Assembly (NCBI RefSeq): GCF_007556685.1 | Contig: NZ_VJON01000010.1 | Coordinates: forward strand, 1 to 63,652 | From: Tepidimonas charontis | GTDB lineage: Bacteria; Pseudomonadota; Gammaproteobacteria; Burkholderiales; Burkholderiaceae_C | DNA: 63,652 bases | Direction: 5' to 3' | Shown here: one piece after another, positions 7,440 through 15,421 of the stretch | Layout: the number at the start of each line of letters is the position of its first letter | Numbering within the stretch: position 1 is the first letter of the stretch | Notes under the pieces: model-generated | What the model saw: only the letters and a program-made list of their open reading frames with translations | Database searches by the model: none | Told to the model about the DNA's origin: nothing | Made by a program: the position numbers and the translations under genes

Positions 7440-9278
7440 ATGCTCGCAAAAGTCATCGCACAAAAGAAGCGCTATCGTAGCGCACGCGCTGTCGTCGACT
7501 ACATCGCGTCGCCCGACGAAGAGCGCACCGCCGAGTTACTTGACGGCGCGCCGGAAGACGCCCGCGCGCTCATTGCGTATGCCGCGCGCGAAGGCGTAAG
7601 CACGGCCGGCGTGAGCAACACGCTTGCCCGCGCAGGCTTGATTGACCCGCTCGCACAGCAGCGACTGATTGCCCGCTTTTTCGACGAGATCGTCCAACGC
7701 GTGCGCGAGCGGGGCGTAGCAGCAGACCAGCCGCTATACCACGTCGTCGTCGCGTGGCAGCCCGGGGAGATCCCGACCGAGCAGCAAGCGCACGATGCCG
7801 CACGGCACACGCTCAAGCGTCTTGGCATGCAGCGCACCGCCGCGTGTTGGGTGCTGCATCGCGACAAAGCGCATCATCACTTGCACATTGTCGCCATCAA
7901 GTACGACGCGACGACACTTGAGTGCCTGGGGCCGCCGAAGCGCGACTATCTGATTCTCGACCGCACCATGCGCGAGATTGAACTCGCGCAGGGGTGGAAA
8001 CACTCGCCCGGCCCGCACGTCGTCCGAGACGGGCGCATCGTTCGCGCGACACGCGAGCGCATCGAGCGCGCCGCGGGGCCCGAGGCGAGCGTCGAAAAGG
8101 CAAGAGGACTGCCGGGCATCGTCGACTTCTGCCGCACGACCGGCATTGACAAAGCGCTCGTGAACGCGCAAAGCTGGTCCGAGCTGCACACCATCGCCGG
8201 CAAGGCCGGCCTCGTCATCGAGCCGCACAAAGGCGGGCTTGTGTTCAAAGCGGGCGGGATCGACGGCGCGTGGGCAGTGAAAGCAAGTGCAGTGCATCAG
8301 CAGCTTTCGCTAAAACAACTCGAATCGCGCCTGGGCACGTTCGAGCCCGCCCCCTCTTCCTTGCCTGCCGCTCCCGTCCCAGCGGTTCGCTGCACATTCG
8401 CATCGTTTCAAGCCGCCGCCGCCCGCGGCGAAGAGTGGGCCGCGCGGGAGCAACCCGCGCACGCGACGAAGCGAGATCCCGTAGCCCGCGCCGCCGCGCG
8501 TGAAGCACGCGCCGCCGCGCGACGGGAACTCTTCGAGCGCTTTCGCGAGCACAAAAAATCCGCCCCAGCCGGGCGGCGAGAAGCGATCGCGCGGGCAAAA
8601 GCGCGTCACGCGCAAGAGCGCGCCGACCTCATTGCCGCCGGTGATGTCCCGCCGCAGGCGTTGCAGCTGCTCAGAACGAAGCAGCGGGCAGAGATCGACG
8701 CGATCAAAGCGCAATTTAGCGGGCGCTGGCGCGATTTTCTCGAGATGCAAGCGCGCGCGGGCGACGAAGCGGCAATTGCCGCATTGCGGGGCATTCGCTA
8801 CCGTGAGCGCAGAAAGCTCAAAAGCGCTGAGAAAGATCAAGAGCCAGGGTTCGACGGTGAAAACCTCGGCCCGGACAAGCCGCCAGCGCAAGCCGTCGGC
8901 GGCATAGAGGGCGATGAGCGGACATTCACGCTTGCAACTGCGACGATTCAAGTGAGTCGCGACAACACAGAAGTGTTGCTTTTTGACAACGATGGTGCGC
9001 TTCGCGTGAAAGACGCAGGTCAACGCGTAACGCTCGCAAGCGAGTTCGACGACGAAGCGATGATTGTGGCGCTCGACATCGCAGCCGACCGTTTCGGCGG
9101 GGAGGTGTTCATCACGGGCGACAGAGACTTTCGCGAGCGAGCAGCAAAACTTTGTCGTGAGCGGGGAATTCGCGTTGCGAATCTTGATCTAATCGAATAC
9201 AATGAGCCCGCACAACAGCATGAAAGGAGTCATGAACATGGACGCACTGGCACAAGAGGTCTTGATATCGAGCGCTGA
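7440..9278 (+). CDS. traI: Relaxase (MOBP-like) with C-terminal LPD7 domain
   Basis: 612 residues. The relaxase domain fills the first 270 residues; the metal-binding histidines are in VLHRDKAHHHLHIVAIKYD (about 138-157), and the likely nicking tyrosine is in the N-terminal KRYRSARAVVDYIAS. It would nick oriT, stay bound to the 5' end and pilot the strand to the TraG coupling protein. A long Ala/Arg-rich helical middle (about 330-480) follows. The C terminus carries an LPD7-like domain (VALDIAADRFGGEVFITGDRDFRERAAKL), also present in the 487-residue protein at 15422-16885. The ATG is preceded by GGGGGGT. The gene overlaps the start of the H-NS-like gene by about 40 bases. The trbB/TraF-type context supports a P-like transfer system. 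Confidence 0.88.
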   Translation: MLAKVIAQKKRYRSARAVVDYIASPDEERTAELLDGAPEDARALIAYAAREGVSTAGVSNTLARAGLIDPLAQQRLIARFFDEIVQRVRERGVAADQPLYHVVVAWQPGEIPTEQQAHDAARHTLKRLGMQRTAACWVLHRDKAHHHLHIVAIKYDATTLECLGPPKRDYLILDRTMREIELAQGWKHSPGPHVVRDGRIVRATRERIERAAGPEASVEKARGLPGIVDFCRTTGIDKALVNAQSWSELHTIAGKAGLVIEPHKGGLVFKAGGIDGAWAVKASAVHQQLSLKQLESRLGTFEPAPSSLPAAPVPAVRCTFASFQAAAARGEEWAAREQPAHATKRDPVARAAAREARAAARRELFERFREHKKSAPAGRREAIARAKARHAQERADLIAAGDVPPQALQLLRTKQRAEIDAIKAQFSGRWRDFLEMQARAGDEAAIAALRGIRYRERRKLKSAEKDQEPGFDGENLGPDKPPAQAVGGIEGDERTFTLATATIQVSRDNTEVLLFDNDGALRVKDAGQRVTLASEFDDEAMIVALDIAADRFGGEVFITGDRDFRERAAKLCRERGIRVANLDLIEYNEPAQQHERSHEHGRTGTRGLDIER

Positions 9279-9588
9279 AGTCACTTCCGCGCGGGAGCTT
9301 GAAGAGAAAGCCCGCGCGCTCTTGCGTGAAGCCGAGGCCCTGCGCAAACGCGAGCGCGAAGAGAAGATTCTCGAAATCGTCGAGATCATGAAGGCGTGGG
9401 ACATCACGTCTGACGAAATCGCGAAAATTGCGACGAAGCGCAAGACGCGTTTCCGCGCGAAAGGCGAACCTCGGTTCCGCGACCCGGTGACGGGAAAAAC
9501 CTGGACTGGCATGGGCCGCCAGCCTGAGTGGCTAAAAGCCGCGCTTCAATCGGGCCGCTCTATCGACGAGTTTCGCATCGCAGACTGA
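9238..9588 (+). CDS. H-NS family nucleoid protein
   Basis: 116 residues from MDALAQEVLISSAEV; the ATG at 9238 is 8 bases after AAAGGAG (9232 is an in-frame alternative). The N terminus is a coiled-coil oligomerisation region (LEEKARALLREAEALRKREREEKI). The C terminus has the H-NS DNA-binding core, with a clear FRDPVTGKTWTGMGRQPEWLKAA. Plasmid and ICE H-NS homologues silence AT-rich transferred DNA and hide the element from the host. A suitable target here would be the AT-richer usher locus at 17.6-20.2 kb. It overlaps the relaxase end and is followed by a strong terminator at 9667-9695. Confidence 0.88.
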   Translation: MDALAQEVLISSAEVTSARELEEKARALLREAEALRKREREEKILEIVEIMKAWDITSDEIAKIATKRKTRFRAKGEPRFRDPVTGKTWTGMGRQPEWLKAALQSGRSIDEFRIAD

Positions 9589-10178
9589 AAGCCGGCGGCG
9601 AGCAAGTCGAGGAACAGCGTGTCGGGGTGAATCACCGGCTCATCAAAAAACGGCACGCGCAACAAGCGGGGGTCAACCAAGACCCCCGTTTTTTTGAGCG
9701 CGCACGCGACGAGTTCGGTGCAGTAGAGCGCGTCGGATTCGCTCAAGCGCAGATCATCATCAAACGGCGCACCGAGCATCGACGCCGCGGCATTCGCGAT
9801 TGCCAACGCGCGGGCCGAGGGCGGGGGCAAGAGGAAAGCGACATCACGCGACTCAGCGACGAATTCATCAATCGTCGAGACGTGCACGCCGACACGCGGC
9901 AGCGCGTGAATGACGTGACGGCCCGTGGCCGCAACAATGCCGGCATGCGAGTATTTTCGCTGGGCGGGCGGCAACGGCGAATGCACGACAATCGCGCGGG
10001 TAACGGCATCGGGCAGGCCCAAGCGGAAAGCGATAGAACCCACTCGAATTTCAGAGTGCGCCTGTGCCCGCGCGCGGCGCGGCAAATCCGCCGTCAGTGC
10101 TACGGCGACGGCTTTAAAAAACCAACGGCGCGTTCGCTTCATTTGAAATTCAAAAAGTGTTGCCGCAGCGTATAACAC
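9546..10178 (-). CDS. YiiX-like permuted papain amidase, Tat-exported
   Basis: 210 residues. The start is a GTG at 10178 with AAGGAGA six bases upstream; no such site precedes the inner ATG at 10142. The N terminus carries TRRWFFK followed by a hydrophobic stretch and ARAQA, a good twin-arginine signal with a cleavage site. The mature part shows SHAGIVAATGRHVIHA (catalytic His), SDALYCTELVACAL (catalytic Cys and Glu) and PDTL, the pattern of the C92/YiiX group of NlpC/P60-related cysteine amidases. It probably cleaves a peptide or amide in the envelope, possibly peptidoglycan or a lipid, during mating or for competition. Its last 43 bases overlap the end of the H-NS-like gene tail to tail. 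Confidence 0.75.
   Translation of the reverse strand: MLYAAATLFEFQMKRTRRWFFKAVAVALTADLPRRARAQAHSEIRVGSIAFRLGLPDAVTRAIVVHSPLPPAQRKYSHAGIVAATGRHVIHALPRVGVHVSTIDEFVAESRDVAFLLPPPSARALAIANAAASMLGAPFDDDLRLSESDALYCTELVACALKKTGVLVDPRLLRVPFFDEPVIHPDTLFLDLLAAGFQSAMRNSSIERPD
9667..9695 (+). terminator. Terminator for the relaxase/H-NS transcript inside the opposing gene
   Basis: CGGGGGTC-aaccaa-GACCCCCG followed by seven T. It lies about 80 bases past the H-NS-like stop but inside the coding region of the convergent amidase, where the other strand encodes its TGVLVDPRL segment. Confidence 0.85.
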
Positions 10179-10214
10179 CTGCCTCTCCTTTTCGGGAGGC
10201 AGGGGATGGGTTTA

Positions 10215-10230
10215 GAAAGCAAGAAGGGGG
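10215..10230. repeat. Dispersed GAAAGCAAGAAGGGGG repeat
   Basis: One of several non-coding copies in the conjugative element; others lie near 12077-12097, 31572-31726, 32900-32916, 40021-40038 and 45241-45259. This copy is 20 bp upstream of the consensus promoter of the 38-residue gene. Confidence 0.55.
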
Positions 10231-10250
10231 TTTCATTGCCTCTTGAGGTA

Positions 10251-10278
10251 TTGACATCGTGATCGGCGGGCTTATAAT
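10251..10278 (+). promoter_or_regulatory. Consensus sigma-70 promoter
   Basis: TTGACA at 10251-10256 and TATAAT at 10273-10278, 16 bp apart, both perfect. It points at the 38-residue membrane peptide gene 63 bp downstream. It is the strongest housekeeping-type promoter seen in the element. Confidence 0.88.
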
Positions 10279-10340
10279 TTAATTGTCGTCACGAGGACGG
10301 CGATACTTGTCAACTCAACAGCGCATGGAAGGAGTTAGCC

Positions 10341-10457
10341 ATGTTCGACACCATCATCGAGTTTCTGATGTCTGAAATTGACGACATCGTCGCCAAAACC
10401 ATCATTTACGCCGGTTCGCCTCTTCTCGCGTGGATCGCCTTCAAAATATTCGGCTAA
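10341..10457 (+). CDS. 38-residue membrane peptide
   Basis: MFDTIIEFLMSEIDDIVAK followed by a hydrophobic stretch ending in AWIAFKIFG. It has AAGGAG seven bases before the ATG, a perfect sigma-70 promoter upstream and a strong terminator starting 20 bases after the stop, so it is a complete, separate transcription unit. One membrane segment occupies the C-terminal half; the N-terminal half is acidic. I do not recognise a family. Candidates are an entry-exclusion or surface peptide, or a type I-like toxin, since those are small, hydrophobic and strongly expressed on plasmids. No antitoxin gene or antisense promoter is evident. Confidence 0.7.
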   Translation: MFDTIIEFLMSEIDDIVAKTIIYAGSPLLAWIAFKIFG

Positions 10458-10476
10458 ACGCTAAGCGAATCCGCAG

Positions 10477-10504
10477 CCGCTTCGCTCCGTGCGAAGCGGT
10501 TTTT
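10477..10504 (+). terminator. Terminator after the 38-residue gene
   Basis: CCGCTTCGC-tccgt-GCGAAGCGG with five T. It ends 5 bp before the convergent trbB stop and may also act on trbB readthrough. Confidence 0.88.
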
Positions 10505-10508
10505 CTCG

Positions 10509-11486
10509 TTAAAGCACACTCTCAACAACAAATCCCACGTCCGCCCGGTGTTCGATCACGCGCACGATTTCATCAATGCGCCGACCGCCCGCTTCGCGCT
10601 TGATTGACACAACGACATCAACCGCTTCAGCAATCAATTCCGGCACCGGCAGCACCCCGGCTTCCTGAATCAATTGCCCGAGTCGCACCAGCGCCGCCCG
10701 CGCATCATTCGCGTGCACCGTGCCGAGCCCGCCCGGGTGACCGGTGTTCCAGGCTTTCAAAAGTGCCAATGCGCTTTTGTCGCGCACCTCCCCGACGACA
10801 ATGCGATCGGGGCGCAGGCGCATTGTAGCGCGAAGCAAATGCGTCTGATCAACGCCGTCAGACGTTCGCAAAAAAACCACATTTTTCGCAGCGCACTGCA
10901 ACTCAAGCGTGTCTTCAATGATCACGATGCGCGAGTGCGGATCGATTTCAGACATCGCAGCAAGCATTGCGTTAGCAAATGTCGTCTTGCCCGTGCCGGT
11001 GCCGCCGCAGATCAGGATGTTTTTTCGCTCAGCGACCGCGTTTTCGAGAAACGCCTTGCCAGCCGGCGAGAGAATGCCCTTCTCGACATAGTCGGATAGC
11101 GTAAAAATCAATTCCGCCTTCTTTCGAATCGCAAAAACGGGTGATGCAACCACAGGCGGAATCAGCGCTTCCAGCCGCGCGCCGCCAAACACGGATTCGC
11201 CGTTGGGCAACTCACACTCGAGAATCGGTTTGTCTGCATTGACAACCGTCCCGACAAGCGCAGCCGCCGCTTGAATCGCACCCATCGCCTGCACCGGCGA
11301 CATATCCTGCAGTACAGTCATTTCCGGCTCGCCTGCGCGCTCAATCCAGACGCGACCGTCGGTATTGAGCATGATTTCAATGACGCGCTTGTCACGAAAG
11401 CATGCGAGTATCTTATCGCCGAACGCGCGGGACAGCGATTCGAGTTGTCGAGCGCGGACCTCGCGCTCACGCAGACCGAGTTCCAT
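10509..11486 (-). CDS. trbB: Conjugative transfer ATPase TrbB (VirB11 type)
   Basis: 325 residues, normal for TrbB. Walker A is ILICGGTGTGKTTFANAM (about 156-173), then VIIEDTLELQC (Asp box), LLRATMRLRPDRIVVGEVRDKSALALLKAWNTGHPGGLGTVHAN (Walker B and His box). It forms a hexameric ring at the inner-membrane base of the type IV secretion channel and powers pilus assembly and transport. It follows the traF-like peptidase gene by three bases, so both belong to one transcript starting at the motif at 12041-12059. In RP4 trbB leads the trb operon; here it is separated from trbC-L by some 14 kb. Confidence 0.95.
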   Translation of the reverse strand: MELGLREREVRARQLESLSRAFGDKILACFRDKRVIEIMLNTDGRVWIERAGEPEMTVLQDMSPVQAMGAIQAAAALVGTVVNADKPILECELPNGESVFGGARLEALIPPVVASPVFAIRKKAELIFTLSDYVEKGILSPAGKAFLENAVAERKNILICGGTGTGKTTFANAMLAAMSEIDPHSRIVIIEDTLELQCAAKNVVFLRTSDGVDQTHLLRATMRLRPDRIVVGEVRDKSALALLKAWNTGHPGGLGTVHANDARAALVRLGQLIQEAGVLPVPELIAEAVDVVVSIKREAGGRRIDEIVRVIEHRADVGFVVESVL

Positions 11487-11489
11487 TTT

Positions 11490-11993
11490 TCAAACCCCGC
11501 CGTCTTTCGCATCGAATTCAGCGCCGACCAAGCCGAAATACCTGGAATCAACAGAATGCACATGATCGCCGATCACGACAACCTGATCGACATCGACGAA
11601 AATATTTTGCCCCCAACCAGGATGCGGCAATTTCGGATCATGATGCGGCGCGGAGTAGAATTTCGGCTCACCGCCATCGCCGGGAATGACGCGGATTTCC
11701 GTTGGCGTAAACATTACAATGTCACCCTTCGCCGCAATCACGCGTTTCACAAGCGGAATTGTCCCATCGGGGCACTTGCCCCCGCGTGGGATATTGCCGA
11801 TATGCAACGGACGGCAAAATGCGACATAATCGCCGCGACCGGCTTCAGAAACCGGCTTGACTTTAACAAATCGCTCGTTGATTGACGGCGTCACTGCCAC
11901 GTGAATATCTGCCGCGCGAAGCACAAACGGGACTGCAACGGTTGCAGCGGTCAGCAGCGCAACAGTGAGCGTGTGTTTTTTAGAGAAAGTCAT
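11490..11993 (-). CDS. traF: TraF-like S26 peptidase (pilin maturation)
   Basis: 167 residues with an N-terminal membrane segment (TLTVALLTAATVAVPFVL). The likely nucleophile is Ser37 in VTPSINERF, the same position as in RP4 TraF. The general base is Lys83 in PLVKRVIAAKGD, followed by conserved GD and the HSVDSRYFG box (family usually ends with a catalytic Asp in SxDSRYFG). In RP4 TraF cuts and cyclises TrbC pilin in the periplasm. The TrbC-like protein of this element (25347-25700) is the expected substrate. The gene begins a traF-trbB operon, 47 bases after a copy of the element-wide motif. Confidence 0.9.
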   Translation of the reverse strand: MTFSKKHTLTVALLTAATVAVPFVLRAADIHVAVTPSINERFVKVKPVSEAGRGDYVAFCRPLHIGNIPRGGKCPDGTIPLVKRVIAAKGDIVMFTPTEIRVIPGDGGEPKFYSAPHHDPKLPHPGWGQNIFVDVDQVVVIGDHVHSVDSRYFGLVGAEFDAKDGGV

Positions 11994-12040
11994 GCGCGCA
12001 CTCCCTTATGGGACGAAAAAGAAAGAACACTCATGTCATG

Positions 12041-12059
12041 TAGAGGACGTGGAAGAAAT
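12041..12059 (-). promoter_or_regulatory. Element-wide motif upstream of traF-trbB
   Basis: ATTTCTTCC-ACGT-CCTCTA on the minus strand, all fixed positions matched. It ends 47 bases before the traF start. Confidence 0.7.
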
Positions 12060-12114
12060 ATCCTCGCCCAATCCTGCCCCCCCCTTTTTTGCTTTCCTCT
12101 TCCCTCCCCGCTAC

Positions 12115-14073
12115 TCAAACCGCCGGCCCCATCCGCTGCCGCGCGGACAAAATCGGGTCTTCATAGTATTTGATCTTTTTGCCGTAGATTGGTTTAAACC
12201 CTGCCACAAATACCAATTCATCATCCGGCGGCAGCCGCATGCACTCGTCCGCTGTCAGCAGCGCGCGTTGCGTCAACTGCTCGTTTGTAGACACGTTGTT
12301 GAGCAGCAACGATAGCCGCGAACCGCTATAGTTACGCTGCTCGTATTTGACCGTCGTTTGCCCGGTCATTTTAGAAAGCAGCTCAGCGGTCTCCACTTTA
12401 TTCGGCGCGTAAGCAATTCGAATGTGACAGTTCGACACAATCGACTCGTCTTTCGTGTATGCTTTTTGCAACTGCGACAAGTCTTGCGCGATTAGCAGCG
12501 CTTTCAATCCGTAGCCCGCGATGAACGCAAGCGCCTCTTCAAAAACATCGAGCTTGCCCAGCGCCGGGAATTCATCAATGAGCAACAACAGCCGGTGTTT
12601 ATAGCGCGTCTTCGATGCACCGCCCGGCTCAAATTCCATCGATTCCGTCAGCCGCCGCACGACCTGATTAATGATGAGCCGGATCAGCGGTTTCAGCCGA
12701 TCTTTATCCGACGGCGGCACGACGAGATACAACGACGACGGCTGCTGCATCAGCGATTCAATTGTGAAATCGCTCGAATCTGTGTTTTCCGCGACAATCG
12801 GGTCGCGGTAGAGAGCGAGAAACGAAAGCGCCGTGGACAGCACACCCGACGCCTCGTTCGGCGCCTTGTTGAGATACGATTGCGCCGCCTGCGCCGCGGT
12901 TTGCCAGCCGATGCGCTCGAATTCGCGCAATTGTCCGGCCTGCGCCAGGGCCTCGAACCCTGAATCCCGAATAAATTCCATCACCGCCCGCACGCCGGTT
13001 TCCGGCTCTTCCGCGTTCTTTTTCTTTGCCGCCTCTTCCGCGAGTTCACGAATGATGCCGCCGTCCGACAGAATCGCCTGAACTGTAGAAAGCGAACGCT
13101 TTGCGTTGGGGATGGCAGGACAAAGCAAGACGAAGAGGATTACCCCGGTGAGCAAATCAAACCCCGTCTTGGCCCAGTGATCATTAAGCCCCTTTCCGTC
13201 TGGATCAACAATCATCGTGGCGATGTTCTGAACGTCTTTGACGATGTTCCCATCGCGCCGAATCTCTTCCAGCGGATTGAATTTCACCGACCCGACTTCT
13301 GACGGCGCAAAACGCAAGCAGCGCTGTTTCAGCACTTTTTGCCGAAATCCGCTGGTCAGCGCAAAGTTTTCGCCTTTAATATCATGCACCAGCACGGATT
13401 CCGACCACGACAGCAACGTCGGCACGACAATCCCAACGCCCTTCCCCGAGCGGGTTGGCGCAAATACGAGAATGTGCTCGGGGCCGGCATGACGCAGATA
13501 AATGCGTTGCGTCGTCTCAAAGAGAAGCGCTTTCGCTTGCGTGAATTCCCCTGCGCTCAGCTTCTTCGTCGCTGCGCCCAAGCGCTTGCGCAGCGGCACG
13601 GGCAGATCGACGGCGCCCAGCAGACAGCCGCCGCGGTTTTTATCCGACGGCAGCAGGCCAGACGCTTGAATGTCCTCTTGCGTTGCCCAACCTGCCGAGC
13701 CGTGAAGATGGTTTTCCTGGTCTTTCAGCCGCCGCGTTCGGTGTACGACCAGCGCAACCGCCGCGATCAATCCTGCGCCGGACGTACCGACAGCGATCAA
13801 AATCGCATTCGAGAGCACATCCCGCGTGTCGGCGGGGATGTCGGGCCGCCACCACTTGAATATCCACCCGACAATTGCGAGCGGCGAATACAAATTGCCC
13901 GCGATCGGTTCACCCAAAACTGCGTCGTATCCGAATTTGCGAGCGACAAATTGTGTGGCGAGAATCAAACCGATGACGGCAATGGCTAGCCACACCAGCG
14001 CTGCCATCCACCAAATTTTCGCCAAGTCGCCTTTTGAATTCGGAATCGTGTAGATTGCATTTTGTTGACTCAT
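12115..14073 (-). CDS. traG: Type IV coupling protein TraG/VirD4
   Basis: 652 residues from MSQQNAIYTIPNSKG; the ATG at 14073 has GGGGAG seven bases upstream. There are two or three N-terminal membrane segments (about 20-45, 65-80, 90-112). The cytosolic motor domain follows, with Walker A HILVFAPTRSGKGVGIVVPTLL (about 213-234) and Walker B LLLLIDEFPALGKL (about 490). It recruits the relaxase-DNA complex and pumps DNA into the channel. It lies downstream of ardC with 21 bases between and upstream of traF, which has its own motif. Confidence 0.95.
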   Translation of the reverse strand: MSQQNAIYTIPNSKGDLAKIWWMAALVWLAIAVIGLILATQFVARKFGYDAVLGEPIAGNLYSPLAIVGWIFKWWRPDIPADTRDVLSNAILIAVGTSGAGLIAAVALVVHRTRRLKDQENHLHGSAGWATQEDIQASGLLPSDKNRGGCLLGAVDLPVPLRKRLGAATKKLSAGEFTQAKALLFETTQRIYLRHAGPEHILVFAPTRSGKGVGIVVPTLLSWSESVLVHDIKGENFALTSGFRQKVLKQRCLRFAPSEVGSVKFNPLEEIRRDGNIVKDVQNIATMIVDPDGKGLNDHWAKTGFDLLTGVILFVLLCPAIPNAKRSLSTVQAILSDGGIIRELAEEAAKKKNAEEPETGVRAVMEFIRDSGFEALAQAGQLREFERIGWQTAAQAAQSYLNKAPNEASGVLSTALSFLALYRDPIVAENTDSSDFTIESLMQQPSSLYLVVPPSDKDRLKPLIRLIINQVVRRLTESMEFEPGGASKTRYKHRLLLLIDEFPALGKLDVFEEALAFIAGYGLKALLIAQDLSQLQKAYTKDESIVSNCHIRIAYAPNKVETAELLSKMTGQTTVKYEQRNYSGSRLSLLLNNVSTNEQLTQRALLTADECMRLPPDDELVFVAGFKPIYGKKIKYYEDPILSARQRMGPAV

Positions 14074-14094
14074 CGCGCGCTCCCCGTCTTGCAA

Positions 14095-15225
14095 TCAAGC
14101 AATTTCCAACTCTTGCCCCTTGTTTTTTGCTTTTGTCTCACGGGCCTTTTCGATTTCAATCCCACGCCCGCGATCTAACAGGTAGTCCGTCGCCTTTTCC
14201 GCGTCCCGGGCCGCTTCGAACAAAACGTGTTTCCCGTTTTGACCTTTGAGTGCTTTCAACCACGAATCGATATACGACGCATGCGAATCGTCAAGCCGCT
14301 CAATGCCGGTTTCCGCCGCCATGAACGCGCTTGTCAGTTCAGCAACGAGTTCCTCTTTTGCGTAAATTTCAGAGCCAAAAGGCGCGATCTTCGTAATGCC
14401 TTCGCGGGCAAGTCGCTTTTCGTGTCCGGTTGCATGCCCAAGCTCATGCAACAGCGTCGAACGATACTCTGCCACGCTATGAAACTGTTCCGGGCGCGGC
14501 ATCGTGATTCGGTCGGCGAGCGGCGTGTAAAACGCACGATCCTGCGGCTCATGTTTGACAACAAGACCCGTTTTTTCTATGCCGGCCACGATCTTGGAAA
14601 GCGTCTCATCAAGCCCGATTTCTGTGCGCTGTGGCTTCTCAATCGGGTTTTGTTCGAGCCATTTTTCGAGTCCGCGGCACTGCTCTACGTTGAACACAAC
14701 AGCATATTTCGCAAACAGCAGATTGAGCGACCGTTCCGCCGCGCCCCACGAAATCACTTGGCCCGCCGGACCCTGGACAAACAGCGACTGCGTGTGCACA
14801 TCGCGTCGGTCGTCGCCAACGGTTGCGATTTTTAGCTGCGGATCGACTGCGTGCACTTTGACTTTCTCGCCGCAAAGCAGCACATCAACGTCGCGCCGCT
14901 TCCAAAACGGCAGTTCGTCCCAATACTCGACTGGGAGGCCTTTTTCACCCTTGCGCGGGCCAGCATCGAGTTTTTGCAATTGATTGAAAGTCATGAAGCG
15001 CGGATCGGACCAGCCCTTTTCCTGCATCATCGTCATCAAATACAGCCGATTTCCCCCGCGGTAAGCTCTGCCGGTTTCGCCGTTGCGCGGCAGCAACAAC
15101 GCATCTTTTGCTTGTTCAGCAGACGACCAGCCGCGACGCCATGGCATCACCCCGGCTTCGAGCTTTTTCACGATTGCGTCAGTGACTTCTTGACGCACGT
15201 CACGCGCTTGCTTTTCTTTTTCCAT
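14095..15225 (-). CDS. ardC: ArdC-type antirestriction protein
   Basis: 376 residues. The N-terminal ssDNA-binding ArdC/DUF1738 domain (residues 1-130; VTDAIVKKLEAGVMPWRRGW, NGETGRAYRGGNRLYL, GEKGLPVEYWD) is followed by a zincin-like C-terminal domain with the metal site STLLHELGHATGHEKRLARE (about 245-264) and a downstream Glu in YAKEELVAELTSAFM. ArdC proteins protect incoming single-stranded conjugative DNA from restriction enzymes in the recipient. It sits in the transcript that begins at the fimbrial-like subunit gene and continues into traG, so it would be made with the transfer machinery. Confidence 0.93.
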   Translation of the reverse strand: MEKEKQARDVRQEVTDAIVKKLEAGVMPWRRGWSSAEQAKDALLLPRNGETGRAYRGGNRLYLMTMMQEKGWSDPRFMTFNQLQKLDAGPRKGEKGLPVEYWDELPFWKRRDVDVLLCGEKVKVHAVDPQLKIATVGDDRRDVHTQSLFVQGPAGQVISWGAAERSLNLLFAKYAVVFNVEQCRGLEKWLEQNPIEKPQRTEIGLDETLSKIVAGIEKTGLVVKHEPQDRAFYTPLADRITMPRPEQFHSVAEYRSTLLHELGHATGHEKRLAREGITKIAPFGSEIYAKEELVAELTSAFMAAETGIERLDDSHASYIDSWLKALKGQNGKHVLFEAARDAEKATDYLLDRGRGIEIEKARETKAKNKGQELEIA

Positions 15226-15228
15226 GAC

Positions 15229-15369
15229 TCAGCCCTCCGCGGTGCACGGATCATCCGAAGCGGCATCATCGAGAATACCCGCGATGTCAGCGTGTTCAGA
15301 TTCCACCGCCTCGATTGAAACGAGCTTGCCGTCGATTTCGACGACAAAAACATGCAGAAACGAGTTCAT
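15229..15369 (-). CDS. 46-residue acidic protein
   Basis: MNSFLHVFVVEIDGKLVSIEAVESEHADI... The ATG at 15369 follows AAAGGAG with good spacing; the longer frame above it has no such signal. It is acidic, soluble and conserved in style with small ArdC-adjacent plasmid proteins. It ends four bases before ardC and is translationally close to it. No family is recognised. Confidence 0.6.
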   Translation of the reverse strand: MNSFLHVFVVEIDGKLVSIEAVESEHADIAGILDDAASDDPCTAEG

Positions 15370-15421
15370 TGCACAACTCCTTTCACGAGAAAAGCCCGCA
15401 TCGCGCGGGCCGCCGGTTGCG

